Origin: Cycas panzhihuaensis
Taxonomy: Eukaryota; Cycadophyta
Length of the DNA: 64,000 bases
Direction of reading: 5' to 3'
NCBI GenBank assembly: GCA_023213395.1
Contig: CM041465.1
Span: forward strand, 56,737,741 to 56,801,740
In this document: positions 1 to 9,132 of the stretch, one piece after another
Layout of the letters: each line of letters begins with the position of its first letter
Position numbering within the stretch: the stretch's first letter is position 1
Notes under the pieces: generated by a model
What the model was told of the DNA's origin: nothing
Seen by the model: the letters and a program-made list of their open reading frames with translations, nothing else
The model's database searches: none
Position numbers and translations under genes: made by a program

Positions 1-431
1 AGGCAAAAACTGAAGCTAAACATGAATTAAGGCAGCTGGGGGAATGCCTAGGCAGTGGGCAAGCACCCAAAACAACCCAAAAAGTCCTAACTAAGGATCG
101 AGTTTGACTTAGAAAGGATGGCAACACAGACGACATGTCGTAACATGAGCAAGTAAACTGGCAGAAACACACCTGGGAGACTTTGGAGACATCATGGGTG
201 GCTGTACACCATATGGGGTGTCGCATTCACTGAGGAATGCCCCCGCTGTGAGTCGTCATAGGCTGAAGGTGTGCCATTAGGCACATGCATTATGAGTAAG
301 CAGGCAATCAACGCGTGAAGGTAGGCAGATGTCAAGCAACCTACTCTAAATAACCTTAATCAAACCACGGCAAAAAGGGTAAGAGAATATACCTGAACAA
401 CCTGCGTCGATGTATCTCGAGTCCATTCCCA
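1..431. other. Unclassified sequence before chromovirus remnant
   Basis: I see no coding motif, LTR terminus or RNA gene here. The stretch ends where the integrase-like reading frame begins. It could be non-coding retroelement sequence or host DNA, and the homologous part of the adjacent chromovirus (reverse transcriptase and RNase H) is absent, so a junction lies at about 400-440. Confidence 0.3.
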
Positions 432-1783
432 GTGGCTGGGAAACAAGGTGCTACAAAAAATCAAGGACTTAATACCAAGTACTCTCTCAAAGGAAATTTA
501 ATCTTGCGAAAAGGTAATATGCTAGTGCCTATAGTAGTGGCAATCAAAATAAAGATCTTAGAGGAGGCCCATCTGTCACCAGTGGGAGGCCATATAGGAG
601 TAGACAAAACTTATCACAAAATTTGAGAAAATTTCTTCTAGAAAGGAATGAAAGAAGAAATACAGAAGTTTGTAGTAGAATGTGATCACTGCCAGATAAA
701 CAAAGGAGAGAATGTAAAAGCTCTAGGTCTTCTTCAGCCTCTATCGATTCTGAAACAAAGATGGGAGGAGATATCTATGGACTTCATCACGAGGCTACCA
801 AAATTAGAAGGTAAGGATACCTTTTTTGTTGTTGTGGATTGACTAACTAAGTATGTACATTTTAGGGGAAGTCAAGCAACAATAAAAACTCCTCAAATAG
901 CAGAGTTATTCATCAAGGAGATATATCATCTCCATGGGTTTACAAAAGTAATAGTTAGCGATCGTGATCTTAAATTCACCAGTCATTTCTAGCAAGAATT
1001 ATTCAGATTGCCAGGCATGAAGCTTAATATGAGTTTCGCATATTATCCGCAATCAGACGGTCAGATAAAAGCTATAAATAAATGTATAGAGGGGTATCTA
1101 CGTAATTTCACCACTCAAAGCCTACTCCAATGGCACAAATGGCTTCATTTAGCAGAATGGTGGTATAATACAACTTACCACACTTCTTCCAAAATGTCCC
1201 CTTTTCAAGCATTATATGGATTTGAACTACCATCTATTCTTAATTGGACCCAGCCATCCAAAGTACAATCAATCAAAAAGTATCACAAACAGTCAAGGTA
1301 GATACTAGATACCTTAAAAGATAACTTCAACTTAGCTTGCAATCGAATGAAGCAACAAGCTGATCTTCAAAGAACGAAGTGTTTATTTGAGGTAGGAGAC
1401 TGGGTTTTTCTGTGATTACAATCCTACAAGCAAAATAGCCTAAAATAAACAGGATAAAATAAACTTCAACCGAAATTTTTTGGATCCTATAAAATCTTGG
1501 CTAAAATTAGAGATGTAACCTACTAATAGAGCTTCCCCTAGATTGCCGAATACACAATACATTCCATATTTCTTGCCTTAAGAGGAAGTTAGGAGAAAAG
1601 GTACCAATCCAGATAGAACTTCCAATATTAGATGAGGAAGGAGGACTATCAGTTGAACTAGAAGGTATCCTTGAGAAACGTACCAAAAGGTTGCATTCTC
1701 ATGAAATCACAGAATACCTTATCAAATGGAAAGTAATAGACAACAATGAAGCCACATGGGAATCTGAAGAATGGATACAATAG
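432..1783 (+). pseudogene. Chromovirus pol 3' part: integrase plus chromodomain, decayed
   Basis: Remnant of a Ty3/gypsy chromovirus polyprotein whose integrase would insert cDNA into chromatin. In one frame (432 to about 1300) I read a linker, an HHCC zinc-binding motif (AHLSPVGGH, then CDHC), the first catalytic Asp in SMDFITRLP, the second in VSDRDLKFTS, and the end of the core (YHTSSKMSPFQALYGF). The third catalytic residue, normally Glu in the DGQTE motif, reads Lys (DGQIK). Stops lie near 624, 636, 841, 990 and 1302; the one at 990 replaces the Trp of the usual FWQE. From about 1530 a second frame is open to 1783 and encodes the SH3-like tail (FHISCLKRKLGEK) and a chromodomain (EYLIKWK, then ATWESEEW), so a frameshift separates core and tail. 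RT and RNase H are missing upstream. Family assignment is firm; the copy is dead. Confidence 0.9.
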
Positions 1784-1825
1784 TACTAAATTTTACCCAT
1801 GCTTTGAAGGCAAAGCATGTTTTGA

Positions 1826-1844
1826 GGGGGGGGGGGGGGGGGGG
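1826..1844 (+). repeat. 19-nt G run at the chromovirus polypurine tract
   Basis: An uninterrupted run of 19 G follows the chromodomain stop by about 40 bases. This is where chromoviruses carry the purine tract that primes plus-strand DNA synthesis at the edge of the 3' LTR. I infer that the original tract expanded by slippage. No clear TG LTR start follows; the next bases are agatttttag. Confidence 0.6.
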
Positions 1845-1865
1845 AGATTTTTAGTATTCCTAAAT

Positions 1866-1892
1866 ATGGTCATAAATATAGCTTATGACCAT
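1866..1892. repeat. Short perfect inverted repeat
   Basis: Ten-base arms (ATGGTCATAA at 1866-1875, TTATGACCAT at 1883-1892) flank a 7-base loop. A further TTATGACCATTTA occurs near 1965. It lies in the probable remnant of the chromovirus 3' LTR. Function unknown. Confidence 0.5.
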
Positions 1893-2093
1893 TTAAATCA
1901 AAGGTCTTTGAACGACGATTCCAATGATCTAGATGAAAGTTAATTCTGACATCTATATCAAAAGTTATGACCATTTATATTTAGCTTGCCAGTTTTTGGA
2001 GAAGTTCTGGCCGACTTCTATTTGAGCAGTATTAAGAAGAATATCACCTTTTCTGGCTGCCATCTATCTTCATTCACCGTTTCTGGCCAACCC

Positions 2094-3433
2094 CTATCCC
2101 AAACCCTTCTGATGCTCCTGTTGATAATTCTTTGCCTTATGAGCCCATTTTGGCCATTTAAGATTCGTCTCTCCATCCATTGACTGACAACAAGTGGTAC
2201 ATGGATATTGTGCGATACCTCACCGAGTAGTAGTATCATCCCAATATGAGTAACAAGGTTAGGTCATGCATTCGGGCTACTACCAGGCAGTATTTTCTCA
2301 TAGGAGAGGTATTTTAGAAGAGGTCCTTTGATGGGATCCTTCTCCACTACGTCAACCCCAACAAGGTGGGCCAAATACTTCACGAATGCTATAACAGCAT
2401 TTGTGGTGGTCATTTTGAGGGCCAATCTGTTGCCTAAAGGATCCTTCGTATGGGGTATTATTGGTTGTCCCTCTTTAAGGATGCCCACACCTATGCCCTG
2501 AGATGTTGTCGTTGTCAAAAGCATGCTAACATCATCCATTTACCTTCTGAGGCCTTACACCCCATCATATCTCCATGGCCCTTCTCCCAATGGGGATTAG
2601 ACCTCATTGGGGCCATAACCTCACCTTCCTCATCGCAACACAAGTTCATATTGATGGCAATGGAATACTTTACTCAATGGGCCGAAGCAGTCCCTCTATC
2701 CTCTACTTCTGGCAAAATGATAGCCACCTTCATCTACCATCACATCATTTTTTGATTCGAGGTCCCTGACATCTTGATCACAGACAACAGAACCCCCTTC
2801 TGTAATAAGGAAATGGACAAATTTTGTGAGAAATTTAAGATCTCTCACAAAACCTCCTCTCCTTATTACCCCTAAGATAATGGCCAAATAGAATCTTTTA
2901 ACAAAACCCTCATAAACATCCTGAAGAAAACTGTCACCCAATCTAAAAAAGATTGGCACCTTCAAATTCCTCTTGCCCTATGGGCATATTGCACATCTAT
3001 CTGCATAGGGATGGCCCCATTCTCCCTTGTGTATGGAACTGAGGTAGTCCTCCCATTGAAAGTTGAGATCCCTTCCTTGCGAGTTTCCCTTTGGGGTCTT
3101 ATTGATAAGGAGTCTTACTGCCAGGCCCATCTCCTAGATCTCGAAGCCCTGGACAAGAAACGCTTGATCACCTATCAAGTAAATCTCGCCTCTAAAGCTA
3201 GGGCATGAAAGACATATAACAAATGCCTTTTCCCCTGCCCTTTACATCCTGGGGACCATGTCCTCAAGTTGGAATATCTCCATGATCGTTTGTCCAAGTT
3301 CAGACCTAAATGGGTTGGTCCCTTCGTCATTCTCGAAAACCTTGATAATGGCGCTTACATGATCACAACCTTGGAGGGTCTTGAATTTAAGAAAGTTATC
3401 AACCATAAGTTCCTTAAGAAATTCTACGTGTGA
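2094..3433 (+). pseudogene. Tat-like integrase, unit A
   Basis: One continuous frame with stops but no frameshift. It opens with the RNase H-integrase linker (DAPVDNSLPYEPIL) and a WY-DI-RYLTE block, then an HHCC zinc finger (HECYNSICGGH, CCRCQKH). The catalytic core has Asp in WGLDLIGAI, Asp in ILITDNRTPFCNKE and Glu in NGQIESFNKT, so all three catalytic residues are readable. The C-terminal domain runs from IPSLRVSLWGLIDKES to KWVGPFVILENL and ends at KKFYV before the TGA at 3431. In-frame stops lie near 2227, 2314, 2439, 2756, 2872 and 3206; several sit at expected Gln codons. The core is longer than in unit B, which has an internal deletion. It cannot make a full protein as it stands. Confidence 0.9.
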
Positions 3434-4229
3434 TTATCCTTACTCCCGGGTAAGCTAGGCATACCGATTCCCCTTTTCTCACTCTAAAATAAGCTTAAAC
3501 TACAACTCTAAGTGTGTCCTCATTCCCCTAAACCATAGGTGGAATGATGGTTTAGGGTGGCCTTCCTATCTCTGCATTTTCTCCTATGGCATCTTATGTT
3601 TCCCTCCTGAGGGAAACCTTTCCTCCTTGTTGGATATGTAGGTTTCTGTTGCTCCCGAGCTCGAAAACACACTGCAACTAGGATTGCATGTGCGAGTACC
3701 TGTACTCCTTCTTCATCGTCATTTCCTTTACAAATCTCGCTATGCCCCTTCGACAGACATGCATGGTCCTCCATCTCTTAGCCTCATACATGCCTATCAC
3801 CTACACTCATAGTGGTCATATGTGCTCGCTACGAGTATGGCCCTGCATGAAAGGAAGTGTAGGCATCACCCAAACGATCTAATAACAAAAGCCATATAAC
3901 AACCAACCAAAATCATCATGATCTATAGTCTCTTGTGCACCCATGCACCCATGTCCATATACACATAAATATATAAATAAATAAATAACAAATACAACAT
4001 CATACACCATCATAACATCATTACCATGGATCAAATGGGGTGCCAATAGGCCCCTATCTATATATATAAAGAATCATATCATACAAAACAATATGGTACA
4101 TCATCCTAAGGAAGCTGGAATCCTTGTAGGGAGGAGTACAATCATGTGGTAACATATGGTGACTCCATGAAGGTCCATTTCTTTCCTGATTAAAATTGAC
4201 CATGTACTGCTCCTTGGTGCCCCTGCTCT
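3434..4229. other. Spacer between integrase and antisense PMD gene, unit A
   Basis: No coding motif seen. It is homologous to 14449-15300 in unit B: both carry a GTTTCCCTCC-GAGGGAAACC inverted repeat (3600-3619 here, 14617-14636 there), then a region of CATCATAAC-type repeats and CATGCACCC. It probably holds the 3' untranslated parts of the convergent pol and PMD transcripts. Confidence 0.55.
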
Positions 4230-6093
4230 CAAGGGGTATTATCTCCTGGCTAGTGTGATCCCTCCCTAGGAGACCACATGCCTCCTAGGCTCCTCCTACA
4301 CCGCTGTGAGCTCCCAACCTCACTCCCCTCGTCTCGAGGCCTCCTCGAGGTCATCGTCATCGTGTGGGTCTGAGTCTTGCTCTGCGACGACCTCGCTACC
4401 ATCTACTCCACCAACTGATTGTATCACCCCTAGATACGATCCCTCTCTCCCTCCACTCCTCGGAGCCTCTCCTCTAACACAACTATCCTAATGTAGCTCT
4501 CTGCATCGTCGCCTGCTGCTCCTCCACCCTAAGCCTCCAACGCATGTACTCAACCTTGTAAGGCATCCCTCTTCACGCGAATCCCATCCAACTCTCCTTG
4601 TAGTTGTCCTACCATCACCTAGTACTCTTGGGATTCTACCAACCTATGTCTGTGGTTCTGATTAGTGGGGCGAATGCCACTGTATGCGTCCCTGCTAATC
4701 AAGGCTCCTCCCTAGCCTGGATGGGAGGTTGCCCCTTCGCGTAGACCTGGGGGAATACCTCCTGGACTATTACCTCTATCAATCTCACCATCTCTGCTGC
4801 TCCTTCCAAGTCAAATATATCACGTGTTAGTATCCCCAAAAATAAATCAAAGCAAACTGTATAAGTACCTATTGGTCAAAAGATGATAGGAAGAGGTAGT
4901 GTCTCACTTCCTAAGATAATTGGCTCCTCGACTCAGACGACCACCTCCTCATCGGGACCTCCCTCGGTCATTCGTACCTCCTCCTCAACCTCGGGTACCA
5001 CCTCGCCTACTGCCTGGCCTACTAGGGCATCTCCTCCTCCCTCTGTCGCTGCCACTACTAGAGCTCTACCTACCACCCTCAATCTCTGCACTGGTGTGCG
5101 GGGTGGCCTACCTCCTCCTGCAGCTCCCAAAGGACCTGCCTCTCATCCTATATCCCTTGATGGACTAGCCACTCCTGATGGGCCTGCCCCGTCGCCTCCA
5201 TAATCACCTTCATCATCACCTCCATCTCCAGGACCACCTCCTAACCCTCCTACCTTGTCGTCGCTATCCCACCTCACTCCTCTATATGGGTTCACCGTGT
5301 AGTCTACCAGAGTGAGGAGGTCTAGCGATGTCACCTCTACTGACTGCCTAACATGTGCCTGATCCTTAGTCCCTCTAAACCGAGTCTGCCACTTGTATAC
5401 CATGGGCACTCTCGCTGAGATAGGGTGAGGTCCTCCTAGTGGTGCCACCACCCCAAAATGATAAAAAAGTAAATGATGTAGTAAGGTGTAATAGGAGAAT
5501 CCTCCTCTCCCTGCCACCCTGATAGCATCTAACTGGGCAACCATGTTTGCTGCTATCAGGGCGGCCCAATCTAGTCTCTCCATGGCCTCACATCTCATGA
5601 TCGTGTCCATCCATCTGCCTGGAATGTCTCTATAATTCTGTTTCTGGGAAATCTAGAACAGAATGGCCATTGTGATAAGTTTCCTTAACCGAGGAATCTG
5701 TGACATCACCATTGTCTCGACTGATATCCCCCACCTGTCCCACCTATCTTAACTAGTGAAGAATATAGGTGCCTCCCTGTGTGTAGTATCGGTGTTAGGT
5801 AGTGTCCCTAAAGATGTTGGTGCTCCTCCTATTGGTACACCCAAGATCCTCCTGATGTCTCCTAGCATGGTAGTAACGTCCCCCACTTGAGAAAGGTGGA
5901 AGACATACCGCCTGTAATCCCAATAGGTGACTATATCCACTAGGAGGCATTGATCCGACACATACTGGGGGGTCCTGATAATCTTCAGCAATCCACATCA
6001 CTCCAATATCCATCTATCCCCCTGTGTCATCATCTTTATGAAACTCATCATAGCAACTCTTATGTTTTCACAATTGTCCACTGCAATAACTGC
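4230..6093 (-). pseudogene. Antisense plant mobile domain (PMD) gene, unit A, two exons visible
   Basis: A gene opposite to the host retrotransposon. PMD proteins are plant proteins related to transposases and found both in host genes and as extra antisense ORFs in some Ty3/gypsy elements. The main exon (6093 down to 4908) stays in one frame. Its core (QCLLVDIVTYWDYRRYVF, HLSQVGDVTTMLGDIRRILG) matches the PMD pattern in which a FHL-x-GD/E-T block precedes an xLG motif. It continues through an aromatic block (FSYYTLLHHLLFYHFGVV) into a Gly/Asp-rich tail. Stops interrupt it near 5992, 5749, 5143 and 4930. A 105-base intron (4907-4803) with GT-AG ends and a TACTAAC branch-like motif leads to a second exon (AEMVRLIEVIVQEVFPQVYAKG) ending in an acidic stretch (DDDDLEEASR). 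An AG acceptor precedes 6093, so an upstream exon is likely. Non-functional copy. Confidence 0.8.
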
Positions 6094-7352
6094 CTTTAAA
6101 AACCACCCGAAAGTCAGTCACATCAATCCACACTATGTCTAGTTGCTCCTAGGATGCCCCTCATCTCACTCAAATGCGTCTGGCACCCTTTTGGGCCTAC
6201 TTTCCCTCTTTTTTCTCACTTTACACCTCTACCCTATGTTAAACTCTATGGTATCGCAGAGTTTGACATGGGCCTCACTGAGATTTCAGTATTTTCTCAA
6301 TGGCCCCGCGGTACACTCTGCGGCACCGCGATATTTGCCGCAGGGCCCTTCTTCCCCCCCATAAGAGGGGGGATGTCCAAAAACCCCAAAAAGTTTTATC
6401 TAGGTGGGCCAAAGCTACGCTGATTAGGACTAGGGTTGCCTAATGCCCTAGTCCTCCCACTCTTTAGACCCAAATCAGGCTCTATAGGGTCCTAAATTTC
6501 CCTTAAGGGGCCTGAAACTACTCTAAAAAAACTTAAAAACATATTAAATTAAATTGACGAAATGGAATAGTTAGGGGTTGATCCACTGACTGGATCCATC
6601 TTAGCTACTGCCATCTCATTGCCCTAGTCTCGTTGGCTATCTCTACTCTTTGATCCAATGGTCAGATCTCTTGATGTGTGCCTCTGAAGTCAAGCGGTGC
6701 TCCACTGCATAAGGGAAAGGGCTCTAGATCAATTGTGAGCCCGTGAAAATGAACTTCATTTTCACCTTGTTTCCCTCATATAGGCAGAGGCCCCGATGAG
6801 AACTTTCTCCTTTCCTTCCTCCATGATAGCCCCTACAACTACTTTTTCTCCCATATCATTTTTGCCTTCTGGGTCTGTCCCTTGTTTCGCCTCTGTGGCC
6901 TCCTTTTTTTACCTTCCTAGTGCATTTATAATGACCCCTTCAGTCTTTTGCAAACCCCTTCTACCTCCATTTTCACACCACTCCAAAACATACCCATGTT
7001 TATACTCCTTTGGCTCATTTCACTGCCTTGGATCTGTTTTTGCTATTCGTTCGAGCCTTTGGAGTTCCCAAAAGAAGCACCTTCCCTATTTGAGGCCTCG
7101 CCTTAGTCCCTTTTAATGGCCTTTGGGACCTCGGAGGGGCCCTTTTGCCGTTGTTTCCTTCCCTTCTGTCGGGTTGGTCTCCTTGTCCCTGGGTAGCCTC
7201 CCTTTAGGGCTCTCCTATCCTTCACGATCCCTATTCATAGCCTTCCGAGTGCTTTGTAGCCCTATCGCTACCTCTCATACTTTTCTTTGCTCATCAACCT
7301 TGTCATCGCTTTTCTCCTTCTACCATCTAACCGAGACCCTCATCACCTTACC
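6094..7352. other. Spacer upstream of PMD and aRNH genes, unit A
   Basis: This divergent spacer lies between the 5' end of the antisense PMD gene and the start of the sense RNase H gene. Homologous sequence is at 17201-18441 in unit B and, more diverged, at 45300-47325 in the minus-strand element. No protein motif is convincing. It contains a palindromic GGTATCGC/GCGGTACC-rich block at 6241-6335 that also occurs in the LTRs, and a C/T-rich stretch before the aRNH ATG. Confidence 0.5.
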
Positions 7353-7775
7353 ATGGCATTGCTCATCTTTACCGATGGGGGAAGCTGTGGAAACCTAGGC
7401 CCTTCTTCCACTACGTGGATCCTTAGTGACCCCTCCGGATATGATTATATACATTCTGGAGTCTTCCTTCTTGAAGTTACCAATAACAAAGCTGAGTACA
7501 CAGCCGTTATCGAAGCCCTTACCGATGCACTCTATTTTCACTGCAAACCCCTCAATCTTCTTTGTGACTCTCAGGTCATTGTGTCACACCTTACCTAGGT
7601 TTACCAAGTACGTTGCCCATGCCTGAGAGCCCTCACCTTGATTTCTAGGTCCCTTTTATCTCATTTCTCTTCTGTAGATATCCGACATATTTCTGGGGAC
7701 CACAATGCTGAGGCGGATGACCTCATCTGTCTCATCCTTGAGCGTCGTCTCCCTCTCCTCGATAACCCCCCTTGA
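7353..7775 (+). pseudogene. Archaeal-type RNase H (second RNase H), unit A
   Basis: A 140-codon frame with its own ATG (ACCATGGC context) and one internal stop at 7596. It is an RNase HI of the archaeal/plant type found as an additional domain in Tat-group retrotransposons. It would degrade the RNA strand of RNA-DNA hybrids during reverse transcription. Visible blocks: FTDGGSCGNLGPS (first Asp), NNKAEYTAVIEAL (Glu), LLCDSQVIV (second Asp), and DIRHISGDHNAEADDL (final Asp), in the right order and spacing. The TGA at 7773 lies at the same codon position as in unit B. The gene sits just inside the 3' LTR, after the antisense PMD gene, and not inside pol. Apart from the one stop it is the best preserved gene of the unit. 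Confidence 0.85.
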
Positions 7776-8257
7776 GGAACTTGTCTGGTCATTCAGGTGC
7801 CCAGGTTTTGGGCCATTCCATCTTCCATATTACGATCCGTTCATACCTCTGAAAGCTGGCCACTAATGAGGTTAAACTATGGTGACCATCAAGTTTGTTC
7901 TCTTCACTCTACCTTTCGTACCACTCCCGGTACAGAGTTCCAATTATTTTGATTCCCCTATGTAAATAGCATCCCATTCATAGCATTTGTTCGATCGTGT
8001 TGGTGACTATCATTGTTATTTATCTTGTACTTATGTGATGGGGGCATCCCCCTCATTTGCTTTCACCACCAGTCGACTTTAGGGTGACACATAGGCAACC
8101 CCTATACTGCCACTCTCTCATCTCCCTATCCACATGTCCCGACACGACACTCATCGTCACCCTTAGTTGATGACATTGTTGTATTTATTATATATTACTA
8201 GCATTTTATTGCTAGCATTTGCCATCACGTTATGCTTCTGAGTAATGAGGCTCTGTT
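7776..8257. other. Non-coding spacer between aRNH and 3' polypurine tract, unit A
   Basis: No coding potential seen. Two blocks are strongly conserved with unit B. One is a GGCCACTAATGAGG-TTAAACTATGGTGACC segment (about 7858-7890 versus 18948-18980). The other is a GGGTGACxCATAGGCAACCCC segment (about 8082-8102 versus 19171-19191). Such conservation in otherwise decayed copies may mark cis-acting RNA or priming signals. Confidence 0.5.
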
Positions 8258-8258
8258 G

Positions 8259-8270
8259 CCAAGGGGGCAG
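8259..8270 (+). promoter_or_regulatory. Polypurine tract, units A/B
   Basis: CCAAGGGGGCAG lies directly before the LTR start TGTTTCT. The same motif stands before the LTRs at 19345-19356 (CCAAGGGGACAG) and, on the minus strand, at 43836-43847 (CCAAAGGGGCAG). Such tracts prime plus-strand DNA synthesis. Confidence 0.8.
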
Positions 8271-9132
8271 TGTTTCTTGGCAATGGACATGGGCAAGTTG
8301 ACTTAGGTAAGTTTAGGTATGTTGTTATCCCTTACCTTTATCAGTTCTAGAGAATGTAGATTGAGGTACTTTACCTGCATTGCATGATGATTAATTGACT
8401 GCATGATCAGTACAACATTGTTGGACCATATTGCATCCCAACACTTTTCAGCCTATAATGATCTAGGGATACATATCCCATGGCACTCCACAAACCTCCT
8501 CCATGTCTCCACGACATCCCAGAGTACTGCTTGGCCTCCGTAGCCCATATCACATCACTTGTTGGTGTGACATAACCCCTGGCACCTCGCTTAGGCCTGG
8601 TTGTTGCCTTGCACCTACTTCTTATATCTCTTTTAAGAATCTTTTATCATCATTGCTTACTTGTTGTGGCCCCTTTAAGTCCCATAACCCCTTTTTACCA
8701 CTTGGATATAATAGCATACCTCCTTAGGCCTAAGTTTCCCTTTTTTGGAGCTTCTGAGTTCCCCTTTCTCTCCTTTTACTTTGTTTTTACCGTGCCGTGT
8801 TAAACTTCGTGGTACTACTGCAAACTTTGTGGTACTACTAAGTTTACCATAGGGTGACTATCCACGGTCATTTTTTAAGTTTGCCATGGCTAATTTCACA
8901 TTTATTATGAAATTACCATATGGCAGTAACTTGTTTCTTACCTAAGTTGAACCCTAATTACTCGATTGAGCTAGGGTTGGGTTTAAAAACCCAAAAACCA
9001 CCTCATTTTAGCTTTCTTTCTTAGCGATCTCCTCTAAAAATTCCCTATAGACAGCATCAAGTTTTGCTAGACCTGATTCTCAGCCAGTTGCCAGCCTCCT
9101 ACAGCTCAAGACACGTGTGTTGTAGGTCTACA
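8271..9132 (+). repeat. LTR 1 of Tat-like array (3' LTR of A, 5' LTR of B)
   Basis: It starts TGTTTCTTGG after a polypurine tract and ends TTGTAGGTCTACA, about 862 bases. It aligns along its length with LTR 2 (19357-20283), and its ends match the LTRs of the minus-strand element at 42947-43835. A short palindrome-like block (TTCGTGGTACTACTGC, about 8805-8850) and a TTTAAAAACC TATA-like motif near 8981 mark the probable U3 promoter region. By eye it is only about 70 percent identical to LTR 2, which indicates great age or different parents. Confidence 0.8.

Larger units (their letters stand above)
1984..9132 (+). mobile_element. Tat-like Ty3/gypsy unit A, 5'-truncated, sharing LTR 8271-9132
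   Basis: This unit has lost LTR, leader, RT and most of RNase H. It starts in the linker between RNase H and integrase, and continues through integrase (+), antisense PMD gene (-), archaeal-type RNase H (+), polypurine tract and an LTR. The same order and many spacer stretches recur in unit B (from about 13300 to 20283), with roughly three quarters of positions matching by eye. The LTR at its 3' end is also the 5' LTR of unit B. The integrase tail (IPSLRVSLWGLIDKES, KWVGPF) is the type I associate with the Tat/Ogre branch of Ty3/gypsy. Confidence 0.85.

Noticed and set aside
3600-3619. GGAAACC/GGTTTCC-type inverted repeat as a transcription terminator
   Set aside because: Bacterial-type terminators do not apply here; it is noted only as a landmark shared by units A and B.
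4883-5203. Plus-strand 106-codon Ser/Thr/Pro-rich frame
   Set aside because: Shadow of the antisense PMD exon; the minus-strand frame has the conserved motifs and the homologues in units B and D.
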